From Pseudopyrenochaeta lycopersici (lineage: Eukaryota; Ascomycota; Dothideomycetes; Pleosporales; Pseudopyrenochaetaceae): DNA of 64,000 nt. Where the stretch lies: assembly GCA_003313425.1 (NCBI GenBank), contig NHZP01000061.1, forward strand, positions 186,001 to 250,000, read 5' to 3'. Shown one piece after another: positions 44,130 to 56,752 of the stretch; position 1 is the stretch's first letter; the number at the start of each line of letters is the position of its first letter. Position numbers and translations under genes: made by a program. The notes under the pieces were generated by a model that worked only from the letters and a program-made list of their open reading frames with translations, was not told the DNA's origin and searched no databases.

Positions 44130-44880
44130 CTCCATAACCTTATGGCTGTACTACTCCTACTGTGTTGCTGATCCTACTCAACTACATACGCTTCCTATTG
44201 AGATAAACTCTATCAAATCCATTGGAATGGGAAAACCTCCCTGACGCGGGCCTTATGCGTCTGCAAGGCCTACAGAAACCGAACTCGTTACATCCGCAGT
44301 CTACACTGCTGAGGAGGTTTCTCTAGCAGTATATGGAGCATACTCCATCAAGCTCTACAGCGTCTGCCCTCTGCCCCGACGACAGAATGAGAAGGGGTAA
44401 AATACTCTGCAAGACGATGTCTAATGCCTCTAGAGAGAGCTTCGCAAATACAACGAGACAAAGAGTCTCGCCCTAGTAGTTCGTATCTGCCTTGAATACA
44501 AGGAGCGACTGTTGCGTCCCTCCCTGTCTACAGAGTTCTCCGTAGCGGTGAAGACACTCCGTGTGTTTCTGCGAAATGCATTCGCGGGGAGGCTGCCCGC
44601 TCTCTTTGGTTACCCACCAATGTCGTCTGCCTGGCAAATCTGCCTAGGTAGTTAGTGACACACGCCGCTCCACTAGGGCTACTACTCTATCAGTTACAGT
44701 ACCCAACTGATTGCGTGTCAGAAGAGAAAGATACTCACTGTGCACGTGATCTCTCAACGCTGTGGATGTCCCTACAGACACTGGGCAGCGACATCCTGCC
44801 TGTACCCCATCTACTATAGATAGGAGGGTGGTTGTGCAAGCGGACCCCGCAAAAGCACACTATCCAGTATGCGACCCCAT
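44130..44880 (-). pseudogene. Decayed family gene, copy of unit 4 (unit 28)
   Basis: Same early TAG and internal breaks as unit 4 (offset 37820), so it was already dead when copied. The copying shows that a cassette can be propagated without a working gene. The right-hand leader is also identical, but the segment just after the next core differs (unit 5 versus unit 29). Confidence 0.75.
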
Positions 44881-45310
44881 CGCAAAGTAGAAATAAAAAA
44901 GGATCCCTCAAGGGACTGCCACACTCCGTAGAAACAGATCCTCTGTTGTTCCTATATACCTCTCTCTCTTGAGCGCTGCCAAGAAATACTAGTCCCTAGT
45001 AAGCAATAGAATGCACATTCCATGACTCTATAGACATAGACCAATTAAATCATAGATTTAGCTGGAGTGGGGCCAAGAGTGTCTCCCACGTGCCCACAAC
45101 AGTCAGATGACCCGCACAGTCCGTGCTTTTGTAGGCTTACAAGGGGCAGAGGCCCTAGCCTACAAGTAGTCTAACACTCCGCTTCTCGTTCCACTCGTGG
45201 CCACAGCTTAAGGTAAAGTTACATGGGTCAGAAGCGCAAGGCTCCTGACCACTTGACAACTTTCTAGTGAAAGGAATCATATATAGGCTGCGCCACACTA
45301 GAAAAGTTGA
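44881..45310 (-). promoter_or_regulatory. Unit 28 leader and core
   Basis: Copy of the unit 4 leader: TATA 44953-44958, CCAAT 45041-45045, GTCAGATGAC 45102-45111, long-class core 45252-45310. Confidence 0.75.
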
Positions 45311-45696
45311 GTCGTGGCTGAAAAATTTTTCAGCACCCCGGTAAAACGTGACCTCCAGCCACAGCAAAAATGGACTTACGCATTTTTCGAGAGGTTTGAT
45401 GTTCCATCTGAAGGGCTCCCACCCTTACTGACCGAGCTCCGCACTACAATTTCTTCATTGTTCTTACTACTATGCAGAATCTGTACAACATAATTAATTT
45501 GTGTTACAATATATACGGATTTTTTTTTTTTTTAAAAAAAGAAACAGGAAATAAAATACCTATACCATGAGACAGGTACTTACCATTCCAAGCTATACAA
45601 CTTCGTATACATCGACTCAACACCTATATCTATAGGTATAAAGGACCACCCCTCTTTAATTACAATAGAGTACTGCCACTCCATGAGCCACATAAA

Positions 45697-46490
45697 CTAC
45701 ATCCTACTTGGACAAGTCAGCCAGTCAACACCATGCGGCTGTACTACTCCAACTGCATTGGTAACACCGCTCCACCAGTTACACCCTGTACATAAGAATA
45801 GATTATCAAATCTACTGATCCAAAGGAACCTCCGCGAAGTATGGCTTACAAACCCACAAGGCTCACACCTTCTCTGCAGCGTACAGGCGCAGTCCACGCA
45901 CGTACTGTACCACCCATGGTTCAACATAATGAACAATCTGTTCTCAAATAGGGCATTTGCCAACTGCCCCTCCGGCAATGCAAGAAGAGGGATAACGCGC
46001 TCCACCAGCACATCCAGTGCCACTACTGAGAGCTGAGCAAAAACAACGAAACTCCATACACGCCCATGGGCCGGTGCATCCACCTTAAGAACCAGGAGCG
46101 ACTGCTGTGCGGCTCCCGAAACACAACCTTCCTTGTGACCTTCTAGACACTCCATGTGGTGTTGTTCCACACACTCGGCAGGAAAGCGTCCACTCTCTTT
46201 GGTAATCCACCAAGATCGCCTACGCGAAAGACCTACGTAGACAGTAAGGGACATCCCATACTCCACAAACTCTGTGATGATGTTAGTCGGGGCCCTCCCC
46301 CAACTTCTTCCGTGTCTAGGGAAAAGGCAAGACACTGACTGGGCACGTGATCTCTCACGCCTTCAAACTCCATGGGCGTCTCTACAGACAATGTACAGGA
46401 ACTTCCTTCCTGTATCCTATCTATTGCAGATAGAAAGGTGGATGTGCTAGTGGTCCCCACATCAGCACCCTGCCCGACACGCGACTCCAT
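45697..46490 (-). CDS. Cys/His-rich family protein, spliced (unit 29)
   Basis: Exon 1 is 46340-46490 (ATG 46490, MESRVGQGADV...) and exon 2 is 45697-46271. The intron is 68 nt with donor GTCAGT, a GTTGGGG/CCCCGAC hairpin that needs one G-U pair, and acceptor CAG. Exon 2 has CVEQHHMEC and CACTLQRRCEPC. The C-terminal block is altered to NLFLCTGCNWWSGVTNAVG, adding a further Cys. Confidence 0.75.
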
Positions 46491-46894
46491 CGCAATATAG
46501 CAGTAGAACAAAAGAAAACACTACATAATGTAGGACACATCCGTGAAAACAGATCCTCTGTTGTTCTTATATAGACATGTCCATGCTATCTCTGCCAAGA
46601 CACACTAGTCCCTAGCAGGCAGAGGGCAGCCCATTCCATGACTCTATATTCATAGTCCAATCAGAAGCCTGATTAAATAAAATGTGGGTAACCTGAGATC
46701 AGATGACCCGCACAGTCCGTGCTTCGTGTTACTTACCAGGGCTCTTGCCTCTAGCCTCTAAAGAGCCTAACCCTTCGGTACTCCCTCCAGTCGCGGGCAA
46801 AGCTTAGAGTAAAGCCGTCGTGGTCCCGAGCGCAAGGCTCTCGACCACTTGACAACTTTCTAGTGAAAGGAATCATATATACACTCGAAAGTTG
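46491..46894 (-). promoter_or_regulatory. Unit 29 leader and core
   Basis: TATA 46567-46573, CCAAT 46657-46661, GATCAGATGAC 46697-46707, GTGGTC/GACCAC stem, short-class core 46848-46894. Confidence 0.75.
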
Positions 46895-47605
46895 ACGGAA
46901 TGGGCCCGTGCCCATCACAACCCGTCTGTGCGCAAAACGCGCCACAGCAACCCAGCGTGACTCTGCATGACCGTCAGCCACACGGAAAATGGACTTACGC
47001 ATTTTTTTTTGATCTTCGGTATTCCATCCCAAGGGCGCCCACACCCTTCCTGACTGACCTCTGCACCACAAATCCTTTGTTGCTCTTACCACCGTACAAA
47101 GCCTACGCAATACAATTACTATACTTTACAATACACCATAACTTTATTTTAAAGAAACAGAAAATAAAAGACATAAACCGTAAAATAGGTACTTACCAAT
47201 ACAAACTATACTACGTCCCTCTGTAACTCCAACGTAAATACTCAGTATTTTTTTTTGTGAATTTACTGAGTACTAACAGAAACAAACAACCGGCATTCAC
47301 CGTTCCCAGCAAGAGACTAGCTCTGCAGCTATATTGTACCATACACCAAACGCTCCCACAGCGCAAATCCTTGACGCAATATGTATAACACCTACACGGT
47401 GAACGAAGCCTTAACAGAGGACGCATCCTGCCTGCCGTGTCCCACTATTGAGACCCTATGCATACAACCCAGAATCGCTGCTCCACAGCTAAGAGAGTCA
47501 AAACAACTTATAGAAGCGCACCGTGCTACCAAAAAACGGAGCATGGTAGGGCATGTTTTTGTTTTGCCCCTAGCAGAAACGACATTGCCGTGAAATGTAG
47601 ATGCT

Positions 47606-48089
47606 CTACACCAGAGCACGCGCGTAATACCTTCCCGTGCATCGCCATAAAACCAACGAGAGCGCCACCAGCGCTGCCACAAAAGCAACAACCGCAAGAA
47701 CGGTTGCTAACAACACATCGCTCGCTCCACGGCTACCAGTTGAGCCGCCTCCTCCGTTCATACCACTAGGTAGAGGCAACGTAGTCACGTGCGGCCACGA
47801 CGTGCTTGCCACCCAAGTAGCCACTGTCTTGCTACTCGTATCATCCCTCCGGAAGAACACGCTTTCATGTGAGCGGGTTGGCGAACCCCCCTCGTCCACA
47901 CTACGTAAAAGTGTGGTACCCATGGCTATGAGCATACCATCCGTACGCATTGCGCGCGACAACAGCGTCCCGCGCTCGAGACAATTGGCCAATTCTGTAA
48001 CACACCTCCGTGTGACGCACCGCAGCTGTGCAAAAAAAGGCCCCGCATAGCACAGCCAAAGAAGAGAACAGAATCACGGCAGACGCCAT
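47606..48089 (-). CDS. Signal peptide/TM protein split at a T7 tract (unit 30)
   Basis: Third copy of the unit 11 gene (offset 29975), with A7 at 48032-48038 on the plus strand. The surrounding cassette and its right neighbour match units 15-16. Confidence 0.6.
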
Positions 48090-48489
48090 TCTCTTTATAA
48101 TTCTGCTACAAGCACAGTCCGTGCAGAAGCTAAGCGCTAAAGAACACCCTATATAGCGCCCTACCGACTGGTCCTCTCTGCCGAGATATACTATTCCATA
48201 CTTGGCAGGGTTCTGCCCACTCCATGCTGTCTATGTTCATAGACCAATTAGATCACAGATCAAAGCGTGCCACACCATGTCAGACGACCACACGTCCGTG
48301 CTTTGCTGTGGTTACTAAGTGCAGCGCCCCTAGTCTTATTCAAGACTACCGCTTCGCTACTCCTTCCAGTCGTTGGCCCTGCTTACATGTAAAGTGTCAG
48401 GGGTCAAGGAGCACGGGGCTCCTCGACCACTTGACAACTTTCTAGTGAAAGGAATCATATATAGGCAAAACGCCACACTAGAAAGTTGA
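48090..48489 (-). promoter_or_regulatory. Unit 30 leader and core
   Basis: TATA 48149-48155, CCAAT 48244-48248, GTCAGACGAC 48279-48288, long-class core 48430-48489. Confidence 0.75.
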
Positions 48490-49034
48490 GGATGGGCCCG
48501 TGCCCCCCCCATGTGCCACACATCCATGTGACTCAGCTTGGCCTCCAGCCACAGGGAAATTGGTCTTCGCCAATTTTGACAGAGAACAAGTGATTTTCCA
48601 AATCACAACGCTCCTAAACTATACCTATTGAAGCATTAAAATTCATCCTCACCATTTTGGTAGGACTGCAAACAGAGAACACACCCTGATATGAGTATCA
48701 TACAAGTACATTGTCGCCCTACTATAATAAGCTACGCATTAAACAAACAGGAAAAAGTAACGCCGTACATTACCACAATCATCGGTTGCAACACCACAAT
48801 GACCCACTGGCCATGTCCCACAAAGGCACCCGCCTGCTTATACAACACGTCTCTACATAACATTTCATAGCGTAACGTCCTGTCTCTACCAGAAGAAAAA
48901 CAAGAACTAATACAGTAGGGGACACCTCTTGTACTACGTACTAATAACCCACTGAGCGTGCACGCAGCGTTGTAACAAGATAATGTAGTTCCACGTGACT
49001 CTCCAAGCCCTCTGCAATATAGCAAAGTATCAGA

Positions 49035-49526
49035 TTAAAGAGACTCACGACCAATGTGAGCCTCGACAATTGCATAAAGCCGTTCCACTTCTACGCGTAA
49101 CGCTTCCACCGACTGTAATAGTTCGGTACCACCGCCACGCCCTCTTCCGGGCTTACGACAAACACAAACACGCCGTGATGGAGACGTTCTCTCCATACGC
49201 GTACGCTTCGCATTCCTTGTCCCATCAGAGCCCTGATCGGAAGAAGACTCTTCAGAATCTACGATGCACCACCGCTTCCGTCGCGGCTTACCCCTCGCCA
49301 CCCGGTCTCGTGCAAACAATGGTGATGCACCTACAGCAGTACAGTTGATACTGTTAGGACCATCCGCCCCATTCGCTTCGCTGCAAGAGGTACCCTGCGA
49401 TGCATCCAGCACGCACTCATCATCGCCAACGATAAACCCATCGAGATCAGTATCCTCTGAATCTCCATCCGGCTCAGTACTAGACATTCCGTCATGGTTA
49501 CGTGAACGCGCAGCCGCTGAAACCAT
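49035..49526 (-). CDS. Acidic/basic presumed nuclear protein (unit 31)
   Basis: Third copy of the unit 0 gene, offset 48884. The flanking spacer is also identical, including the open frame at 48732-49025. Downstream of its leader the core is short class and is followed by the 275-codon cassette. In unit 16 the same leader is followed by a different, long-class core and a Cys/His family gene. The change of neighbour therefore happens exactly at the core. Confidence 0.6.
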   Translation of the reverse strand: MVSAAARSRNHDGMSSTEPDGDSEDTDLDGFIVGDDECVLDASQGTSCSEANGADGPNSINCTAVGASPLFARDRVARGKPRRKRWCIVDSEESSSDQGSDGTRNAKRTRMERTSPSRRVCVCRKPGRGRGGGTELLQSVEALRVEVERLYAIVEAHIGRESL

Positions 49527-50053
49527 GTAAGCTACTCCATATCAAACGCTATACATAACTGTATACAGCTACTACTTACAAGACTCCGTTATAAAATAAG
49601 ACGCAACACTTGTTTGCGCCATAACAATAGTACGCTGTACACCCACCTCCGTGTACTCTTAGTTAAGAGTGTTGCTGGAAAACATCCGTCCCACCTCCGT
49701 GAAAACAGAGAAGCTGTTATGATTATATACCTCTCTATCTTGCGCACTGCCAAGACACACTAGTCCCTACGAGGCAGAGGCGTGCCTACTCCCTATGTCT
49801 ACATTCATAGACCAATCAGAATTTTATTCTGAGAAAGAGTGGGCAAGCAGTGATCATCTGATCAGCACGCGCCCGTGCTCTGCGTTGCTTAGTAAGTGCA
49901 GCGCCTCTAGTCTTTAAAAAGACTAACCCTTCGGTACTCCCTCCAGTCGTAGGCTCTGCTTAGATGTAAAGTGTCCAGGGTCTCCAGCACGAGGCTGGTG
50001 ACCACTTGACAACTTTCTAGTGAAAGGAATCATATATAGCACTCGAAAGTTGA
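49527..50053 (-). promoter_or_regulatory. Unit 31 leader and core
   Basis: TATA 49723-49729, CCAAT 49812-49816, GATCATCTGATC 49852-49863, short-class core 50004-50053. Confidence 0.75.
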
Positions 50054-50484
50054 GGGAGGGTCTGTGCGCGAAATCCGCGCCACAGCTAACGTGACTCTGC
50101 CTGGCCCTCCAGCCACAACAAAATGGACTTACGCATTTTTCGAGAGGTTTGATGTTCCATTAACAGGGCGCCCACACCCTTCATGACGACAGCTCCGCCA
50201 TACAAATTCTTTTTTCTTGGCTTCTGTACAAAACCTACATACAATAATTAGTGAATAATACAAACCAATCTAAAACTGTGCATAATACTACTCTATTTCT
50301 TTGGCTAGGAGTAGTATACAACTCAAATAGTACCTCTACCGATAATATGGCGTCCGCAAAAAAACATAAAACTGGCTCTACCTACCAAAATTAACCCATA
50401 CTGCGTAAAGCTATGAAAAACAAGCCTATTCAGTAACATACCCTAACGCTTCTACTAAGGCTAGTTTACCAGTAACATCTACTG

Positions 50485-51273
50485 TTACAAGCATAAACCA
50501 TCAACATAACAATTAACTTCCTCGAGAAGACGTGTAAGACGACACATCTCTAAAAAAATGGCCTCTAGCTCCGCAGTAAAAGATACCATCTGCCGATACT
50601 CTTGACGTTTCTTATCATCAACAGCGCTCCTCGTGCTCAACAACGTGTACCCGCCACTATCGTAACGTCGAAATCCCCCACGAACGGCCACTTCATAGCC
50701 AGACTGGTTTACGCCGACAGCCTCGAGTCCGGTGCCAAAACAACCGGCAGAAAAGGGAGCTCCACGACTCCATCGCTCGAGTTCATCGCGGAAAAACTCC
50801 TTCCGCACCTTGCCATGACACGGTACCCGCTCAATAGTAACATTCCACTCGCTCCGCTGCAGATGGAGACGTCGAGACGAATGCGCTACCCGAGTCCGCT
50901 GCGCAAACGACACCAACACTTCATACTCCGTACAGGAACCTATCGGGGACACTCCATGAGAACCCACGGGTCTCACTGCGGCTACCAACCATGATGGCGC
51001 TTCCCAGCGCACCGTACGCCCACCGATACTATTCAGAACACCTCCCAGTAGTTGAGCAAACTCAACCTCGCTAAGCGCGGCGGTGGGAACAGACGTCGAG
51101 TAACGCATACGCCCACTCTGAAGCCGGGTCTCCAATTGTCGCATCCTGACAACAACCCTACTCGGAATGCACACTGTGCAGACGCAGAGGACACGCCGAC
51201 CACGGCGTACAATATGACTAGAACTGTACAGTCCATGAAGACCGCTCCGCTGCCCACTCTCTAACACTACCAT
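50485..51273 (-). CDS. 263-codon divergent protein, copy of unit 19 (unit 32)
   Basis: Offset 20511 from unit 19, with the same TTG-extended frame to 51312. The identical stretch runs from the left core to the right core. Beyond the right core the units differ (CACAAGAAAG short class in unit 20, CGCAAAACGCC in unit 33). Confidence 0.5.
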   Translation of the reverse strand: MVVLESGQRSGLHGLYSSSHIVRRGRRVLCVCTVCIPSRVVVRMRQLETRLQSGRMRYSTSVPTAALSEVEFAQLLGGVLNSIGGRTVRWEAPSWLVAAVRPVGSHGVSPIGSCTEYEVLVSFAQRTRVAHSSRRLHLQRSEWNVTIERVPCHGKVRKEFFRDELERWSRGAPFSAGCFGTGLEAVGVNQSGYEVAVRGGFRRYDSGGYTLLSTRSAVDDKKRQEYRQMVSFTAELEAIFLEMCRLTRLLEEVNCYVDGLCL

Positions 51274-51633
51274 GTGTCCGCTCCACAGACAAATCTCAGC
51301 CGGTGTATCCAAACAGCCAGCACTACCAGGAGTGACTAGTCCCTAGTTGGCAGTGTCCTGCCCGCCCCCCGTGTCTATGTTCATAGACCAATTAGATCGA
51401 AGATCAAAGCGTGCCACACCATGTCAGATGACCACACGTCCGTGCTTTGCTGTGGTTACTAAGTGCAGCGCCCCTAGTCTTTAAAAAGACTAACACTCCG
51501 TTGCGATCTCCAATCGCGGGCTCTGCTTACAGGTAAAGTGTCAGGGGTCAAGGAGCACGGGGCTCCTCGACCACTTGACAACTTTCTAGTGAAAGGAATC
51601 ATATATACGCAAAACGCCACACTAGAAAGTTGT
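51274..51633 (-). promoter_or_regulatory. Unit 32 leader without TATA, and core
   Basis: CCAAT 51388-51392, GTCAGATGAC 51423-51432, core 51574-51633 with inner CGCAAAACGCC. Confidence 0.65.
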
Positions 51634-51963
51634 CGGAGGGGCCCGTGCCCCAACTCGACCCATGTCTGCGCTCTCTCGAGCCACACCCCCATGTGACCCA
51701 GCCTGTCTTCCAGCCACAGGGAAAATGAACTTACGCAATTTTTTTTTTGAGAGTTGGTATTCCATCCCAGGGAGGGCTCACACCATTAACAAATTCAGCC
51801 TACGCTACCAACCCATTTACATCCCACACTGTGTACTGTAAACACATCAGAATACAATAACATATAAATAATACAAATCTGTATACTTCCAACGAGAAGT
51901 AGAAAACACGATGCTCCCTACATCAGCATGCGCCCAACCGCAAACACCTACCAGTGTCACATA

Positions 51964-52762
51964 TCAACATCGTAAGACTCGCTGACGAGGACATGACAGC
52001 CAGTCTTCGCCTCCCGGGTGTACTTTTCCTACGGCATCGCTGATCCCAGCAAACCAACCAGACATTTTATCTGGATATACACAAGAAAACGCATCCCAAC
52101 GTTCAAACCTGGAGTGAACCCCCAACACTTCGCTACACGGCTTGCACACAGCCTGTAAATGGCATTCGCATAACGAGCCGCTAGAGAGACCCCCCAGGTC
52201 CAACAGAACGAACAACATACTAATAAGAGTAGCATCCGCAGCCTGCCCATCCGGCAAGACAATAAGAGGCAGCACCCGCTGCAGAAACACATCGAATGTC
52301 TGCACAGAAAGCTTCGCAAACGCAACAAGGCTCCGCACTTCGCCATTCTGGACAACGTCCACCTTTACCACAAAGAGTGCGCATCGACAACCATCACTTG
52401 CGCAAAACTCCATGTAGTCCTCTAGACAAGATGCGTGTTGTTCGTCCACGCACTGCTGAGGAGGCTTCCCGCTCTCCTTGGTGCACCACCAACGCACCTC
52501 GCCATTGAGTGCAAGGTGGCAGGTAATCGAAACACCGCGTTCTACAAACACTACACCTACGTCAGATGATCTTGTTTTTAACTTCTACAGTAAAAAGATC
52601 AAGACACCTACGGGGCACGTGATCCCTCACAGCCTGAAAAGTATTACCGCTCCACACAGAAGGAACCCCTCTTTCACCTACACGTAAAGTGTACGGGCAA
52701 AATACAACGGATGGTCTACCAACCGTACCTACCAGAAACCTTTGTCCAGGCCGCGACACCAT
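51964..52762 (-). CDS. Cys/His-rich family protein, spliced (unit 33)
   Basis: Exon 1 is 52612-52762 (ATG 52762 in GCGATGGTGTCGC, MVSRPGQRF...) and exon 2 is 51964-52550. The intron is 61 nt with donor GTAGGT, an exceptional TGATCTT/AAGATCA hairpin in place of GTTGGG/CCCAAC, and acceptor TAG. Exon 2 has CVDEQHASC, CECHLQAVCKPC and SCVYPDKMSGWFAGISDAVG. Confidence 0.75.
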
Positions 52763-53210
52763 CGCTATCACATATACTCCCTAGGAACAAGAGAAGAAGA
52801 CAAGCGCTACACGCTAATGCTACACAAGCACCACATCCATGGATGATATAAAGACAAGAAAAGACTCTTATATGTCCCTCCAGACCTTGCGCAACGCCAA
52901 GAGCACCTAGTCCCTAGCAGGCAATGTGGTGCCCCGTCCCTGCGTCCATGTTCATAGACCAATCAGACTGACGTTCTGAAAAAGAGTGGGCAAGCAGTGA
53001 TCATCTGACCCACACAGTCCGTGCTCTGCTTTGCTTACAGGGGACAGCGCCTCTAGGCTTTAAAAAGCCTAACCCTTCGGTACTCCCTCCAGTCGTAGGC
53101 TCTGCTTACAGTAAAGTGTCAGGGGTCAAGGAGCGCAAGGCTCCTGACCACTTGACAACTTTCTAGTGAAAGGAATCATATATAGGCAAAACGCCACACT
53201 AGAAAGTTGA
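52763..53210 (-). promoter_or_regulatory. Unit 33 leader and core
   Basis: TATA 52868-52873, CCAAT 52959-52963, GATCATCTGAC 52999-53009 within a GCAAGCAG/CTGCTTTGC stem, long-class core 53151-53210. Confidence 0.75.
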
Positions 53211-54733
53211 GTCGGGGCCCGTGCCCCCTCCATGCGCCACACTCCATGTGACCTGGGATCGCCTCCAGCCACAACAAAATTGGACTTAGCCAATTTTTTA
53301 TTTTTTTCTGAGAGATGGTGTTCCATCCTGAGGGCTCCCACACCCTTACTGACCAAGCTGCGCACCACAAATTCTGATTTGTTGTAAGGGCCCTGCCATT
53401 ACTACATTAATACTCTTTTCGAAGAGATAAAAATAATTACACTGCTAGTATAACAAACATACCTAGGACGCTACACTACTACTACACACCGATGCGGATT
53501 CCTGCACCTATGATTACTAAAAACACACGTGGATTACAAGATCACACCATTGTTAACAATACCATAGTATACTCCGTACCTTAGATAAACATGATGCCAC
53601 CTACAGACTGGAACAGGAAAGCCACTCACACCGCAAGGGATGGACTTCTCCTACCGCATCGCTGCGTCCAGCAAACCACACGGACTCTCCAAAAGGCCAT
53701 ACACAATGGAATCGGTCTAGACGAACAAACCTTTGAGATTTATAAGATAAAAACCCACAAGGCTCACATGCCCTGTGCAGCGTACACGCGCAGTCCACGC
53801 TGGTGCTATACCATCCATTGTCTAACAACTGAAGCACTTCGTCAACAACAGAAGCCTCCGCCCTCTGCCCTCCAGGTAGTATAAGAAGAGGTAAAATGCG
53901 CTGTACAAGCACATCAAGTCCCTCTATTGAGAGCTCCGCAAACGCAACAAAGCTCCGCTCCACCCCATACAAGCGTGCGTCTACCTTGAGCACAAGGAGC
54001 GACTGTCGAATAAATCTCTGCGCATAACGTTCCTTGTAGTCTTCCGGACATAATCTGCGCTTATGAGAAAGGCATTGGATAGGAAGGCATCCGCTTTCTT
54101 TGGTGAGCCACCAAGACTGTTCTCCCGACAATTCCATACAGAAGGTAAGGGACACAGCTTGCTCCACCAGCTCTATTATTCTATTAGTTGGGGAAGCCCA
54201 ACCTAACGAAAGAAGTACATACTTACTAGGAATGTGCCTCCGCACCTCTTGAATGTTTGCCGCTGTCCCAGGGAAGGGGGAGCCCCTCTGACCCGGCCGA
54301 AGCTGGTCGAGTGACAGTAAATCACCATCACCAACAGCCTTGACCAGGCTAGTTCCCTGCCCGGTATACGATGCCATCGCAATGAAGTTTTAAAAAACAC
54401 ACTCCGTGCCAACAGCAGAGACGCTGTTGTAGTTATATACATCTCTTCCTTGTGCACCGCCAAGAGAAACTACTACATAGTACGCAACAGGGTGCCCACT
54501 CCATGCGTCTACATCCATAGACCAATCAGAAACCCGATTGAGAGGGTGGTGGGGCCAGGTGTGTCTCCCACGTGCAACACAAGGTCAGATGACCGCACTG
54601 CCCGTGCGTTGTGTTACTTACAGGGGGCAGAGGCCCTAAACTACTCGTAGTTTAACGCTCCGCTGCCTAGTCCCTAGGCGTGCCCTGCTTAACGGTAAAG
54701 CCGTCGTAGCCAGGAGCACAAGGCTCCCGACCA
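53151..54733. repeat. Whole-cassette duplication, units 34 and 37
   Basis: Matches 57890-59473 (offset about 4739, 1582 bp), near-identical in spacer, gene and leader. Confidence 0.9.
53601..54377 (-). CDS. Cys/His-rich family protein, spliced or read-through (unit 34)
   Basis: Exon 1 is 54227-54377 (ATG 54377 in GCGATGGCATCGT) with the SPFPGT...IQEVRRHIPS pattern. Exon 2 is 53601-54172. The intron (54 nt, donor GTAAGT, acceptor TAG) is open, so 258 aa can also be made unspliced. The first cluster is CLSHKRRLC, with His at a shifted position; the second is CACTLHRACEPC. Duplicated as unit 37. Confidence 0.78.
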   Translation of the reverse strand: MASYTGQGTSLVKAVGDGDLLSLDQLRPGQRGSPFPGTAANIQEVRRHIPSKYVLLSLGWASPTNRIIELVEQAVSLTFCMELSGEQSWWLTKESGCLPIQCLSHKRRLCPEDYKERYAQRFIRQSLLVLKVDARLYGVERSFVAFAELSIEGLDVLVQRILPLLILPGGQRAEASVVDEVLQLLDNGWYSTSVDCACTLHRACEPCGFLSYKSQRFVRLDRFHCVWPFGESVWFAGRSDAVGEVHPLRCEWLSCSSL

Positions 54734-54792
54734 CTTGACAACTTTCTAGTGAAAGGAATCATATATAGGCAAAACGCCACACTAGAAAGTTG
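54378..54792 (-). promoter_or_regulatory. Unit 34 leader and core
   Basis: TATA 54433-54439, CCAAT 54522-54526, GTCAGATGAC 54584-54593, perfect GCCTAG/CTAGGC hairpin near 54664-54678, long-class core 54733-54792. Confidence 0.75.
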
Positions 54793-55161
54793 AGGCCGGG
54801 CCCGTGCACCCCGTGTGCCACACCTCCATGTGACCCAGCATCGCCTCCAGCCACAGTTCCTGTGGACTTAGCCAAAAATTTTGGGATTTTTTTTTGACTT
54901 ACCGTTTTTTTTTTGGTTGTTCCACAACAATAACTTACCTTACTGAGTCCAACTAAATTCATACGACGTTCCCCGTCTACTACCAATACGATACTCTTGC
55001 ACTACCCTTATTATTATAAGGTATATTCCTAAAAAATTAAATAAAATTTAAAATTCAATTATTCTAAGACACTTACTGTATAAGCGCTCCCGCCCTTACC
55101 ATGCCAATTCTTAACATCGTAGCAAAACTTCGTTTATATACTGCATAAAAAACACTCCCAG

Positions 55162-55951
55162 TTAACACTGAGATGCATCCGCATACCAACAACGCAGCCA
55201 CTCGACCCCAAACGGGTACACTGTACCAGGAGCATCACTGACCCCAGCGAACCACGCTGAGTCTTCGTTCGGACGTATGCAGTGAAATCTATCCCAACGC
55301 TCGAACCGCCACTGCTTTCTCGTGAGCGCCGCACAGCATACGCAACCTTCATACAAGGTACAACCACACAACGCGCTGCTAGAAAACCGCCCGTTCTCCA
55401 ACGCAGCGCACACTGCGAGCAACAACTGCACATCTGCAGCGTGCCCTCCTGGCAACACCACAAGAGGCAACACACGTTGCACAAACACATCGAGTGTCTC
55501 TTCCGAGAGCCGAGCAAAGAAGACAATGCTCTGGCAGCGACCACTTATCGAGGTATCCACCTTAAAAACAAGCAAGGCCTGCCGACTATCGCCGAGGGAA
55601 ATAGAATCAACATGGCCCCTAAGACATCCGTCATGTTGTTCCTCCACGCACTGCTGAGGAGGCTTCCCGCTCTCCCGAGTGAGCCACCACAATACGCGGC
55701 CATCTTCTCTATTATGGCACGTCATCGATATTCTTTGTTCCACAAGCTCTGTCCCAGAAAACAAAATCAAGTTAGTTAGTCATCTCTAACTTGTTTACAA
55801 CGAAAAAGCGCCTACCGTGCAAGTGCTCCCGCACCCACTGTATATTAACATCAGTCCCTTCAAACGGCTCTCCGCGCACACCTGGTTCCAGTGTGTCTAT
55901 CGACCGCCTCTTGGTGGAAGCAAGAGAACTCACTCCATGCGGCGACTCCAT
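55162..55951 (-). CDS. Cys/His-rich family protein, near-copy of unit 8 (unit 35)
   Basis: Exon 1 is 55816-55951, the intron 55749-55815, exon 2 55162-55748 (offset 42592). It differs from unit 8 by scattered substitutions, a changed intron-loop triplet and the inverted 15 bp at 55910-55924. Its start ATG (55951) is preceded by an out-of-frame ATG at 55958 within GCGATGGGTGATGGAGTCGCC, which could lower translation. The first residues differ (MESPHGV versus METQAGV). Confidence 0.75.
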
Positions 55952-56350
55952 CACCCATCGCAGTCAACGAGGAGTTGACCAAGGAAAGACACCACCTCCG
56001 TGAATGGAGGGAGGGCCTCCCGTCTTATACATCCAGCTCTTGCGCGCCGCCAAGATAGTCTAGTCCCTAGTAAGCACGAGTGTGCCTAGTCCCTGCGTCT
56101 ACGTCCATAGACCAATCAGAAGTCCGATTGAAAAAAAGAGTGGCAAAGAAGCGTCATCTGACTCACACGGTCCGTGCTCTGCTCTGCTTACTAAGTACTT
56201 GCCCCTAAACTAATTCTAGTTTAACGCTCCGCTGCCCACTCCGTAGGCGTGACAAGTTTAACGGTAAAGCCGTCGTAGCCAGGAGCACAAGGCTCCTGAC
56301 CACTTGACAACTTTCTAGTGAAAGGAATCATATATACACAAGAAAGTTGA
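55952..56350 (-). promoter_or_regulatory. Unit 35 leader and core
   Basis: TATA-like TTATAC 56025-56030, CCAAT 56112-56116, GTCATCTGAC 56153-56162, short-class core 56302-56350 (CACAAGAAAG). Confidence 0.7.
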
Positions 56351-56752
56351 CAGAATGGGCCCGTGCCCATCACAACCCGTCTGTGCGCAGAACCCGCCAC
56401 AGCTAACGTGACCCTGCGTGACTGTCAGCCACAGGGAAATTGGACTTAGCCAATTTTTTGAAGACTCGATGTTCCATCCTGAGGGCTCCCACCCTTACTA
56501 ACCAAGCTCCGCCATACAAATTCTTTGTTACTCTTCCTACTGCCGTATAACCCCTACATTATAACGTTAGTATATATTAGACTAAATAGTAACTCAATTT
56601 TCAAGGAAAATAAATAAAATAAAAGACATATACAACACATACTTGCTATTCAAAAATCTACACCCATAACCATAGCTTTAAAGGCGCCACCGGTCCCTTA
56701 CTAAGACATGACACTGACTGAATACGTCCTCCTATAACAACCTGCCTATTCT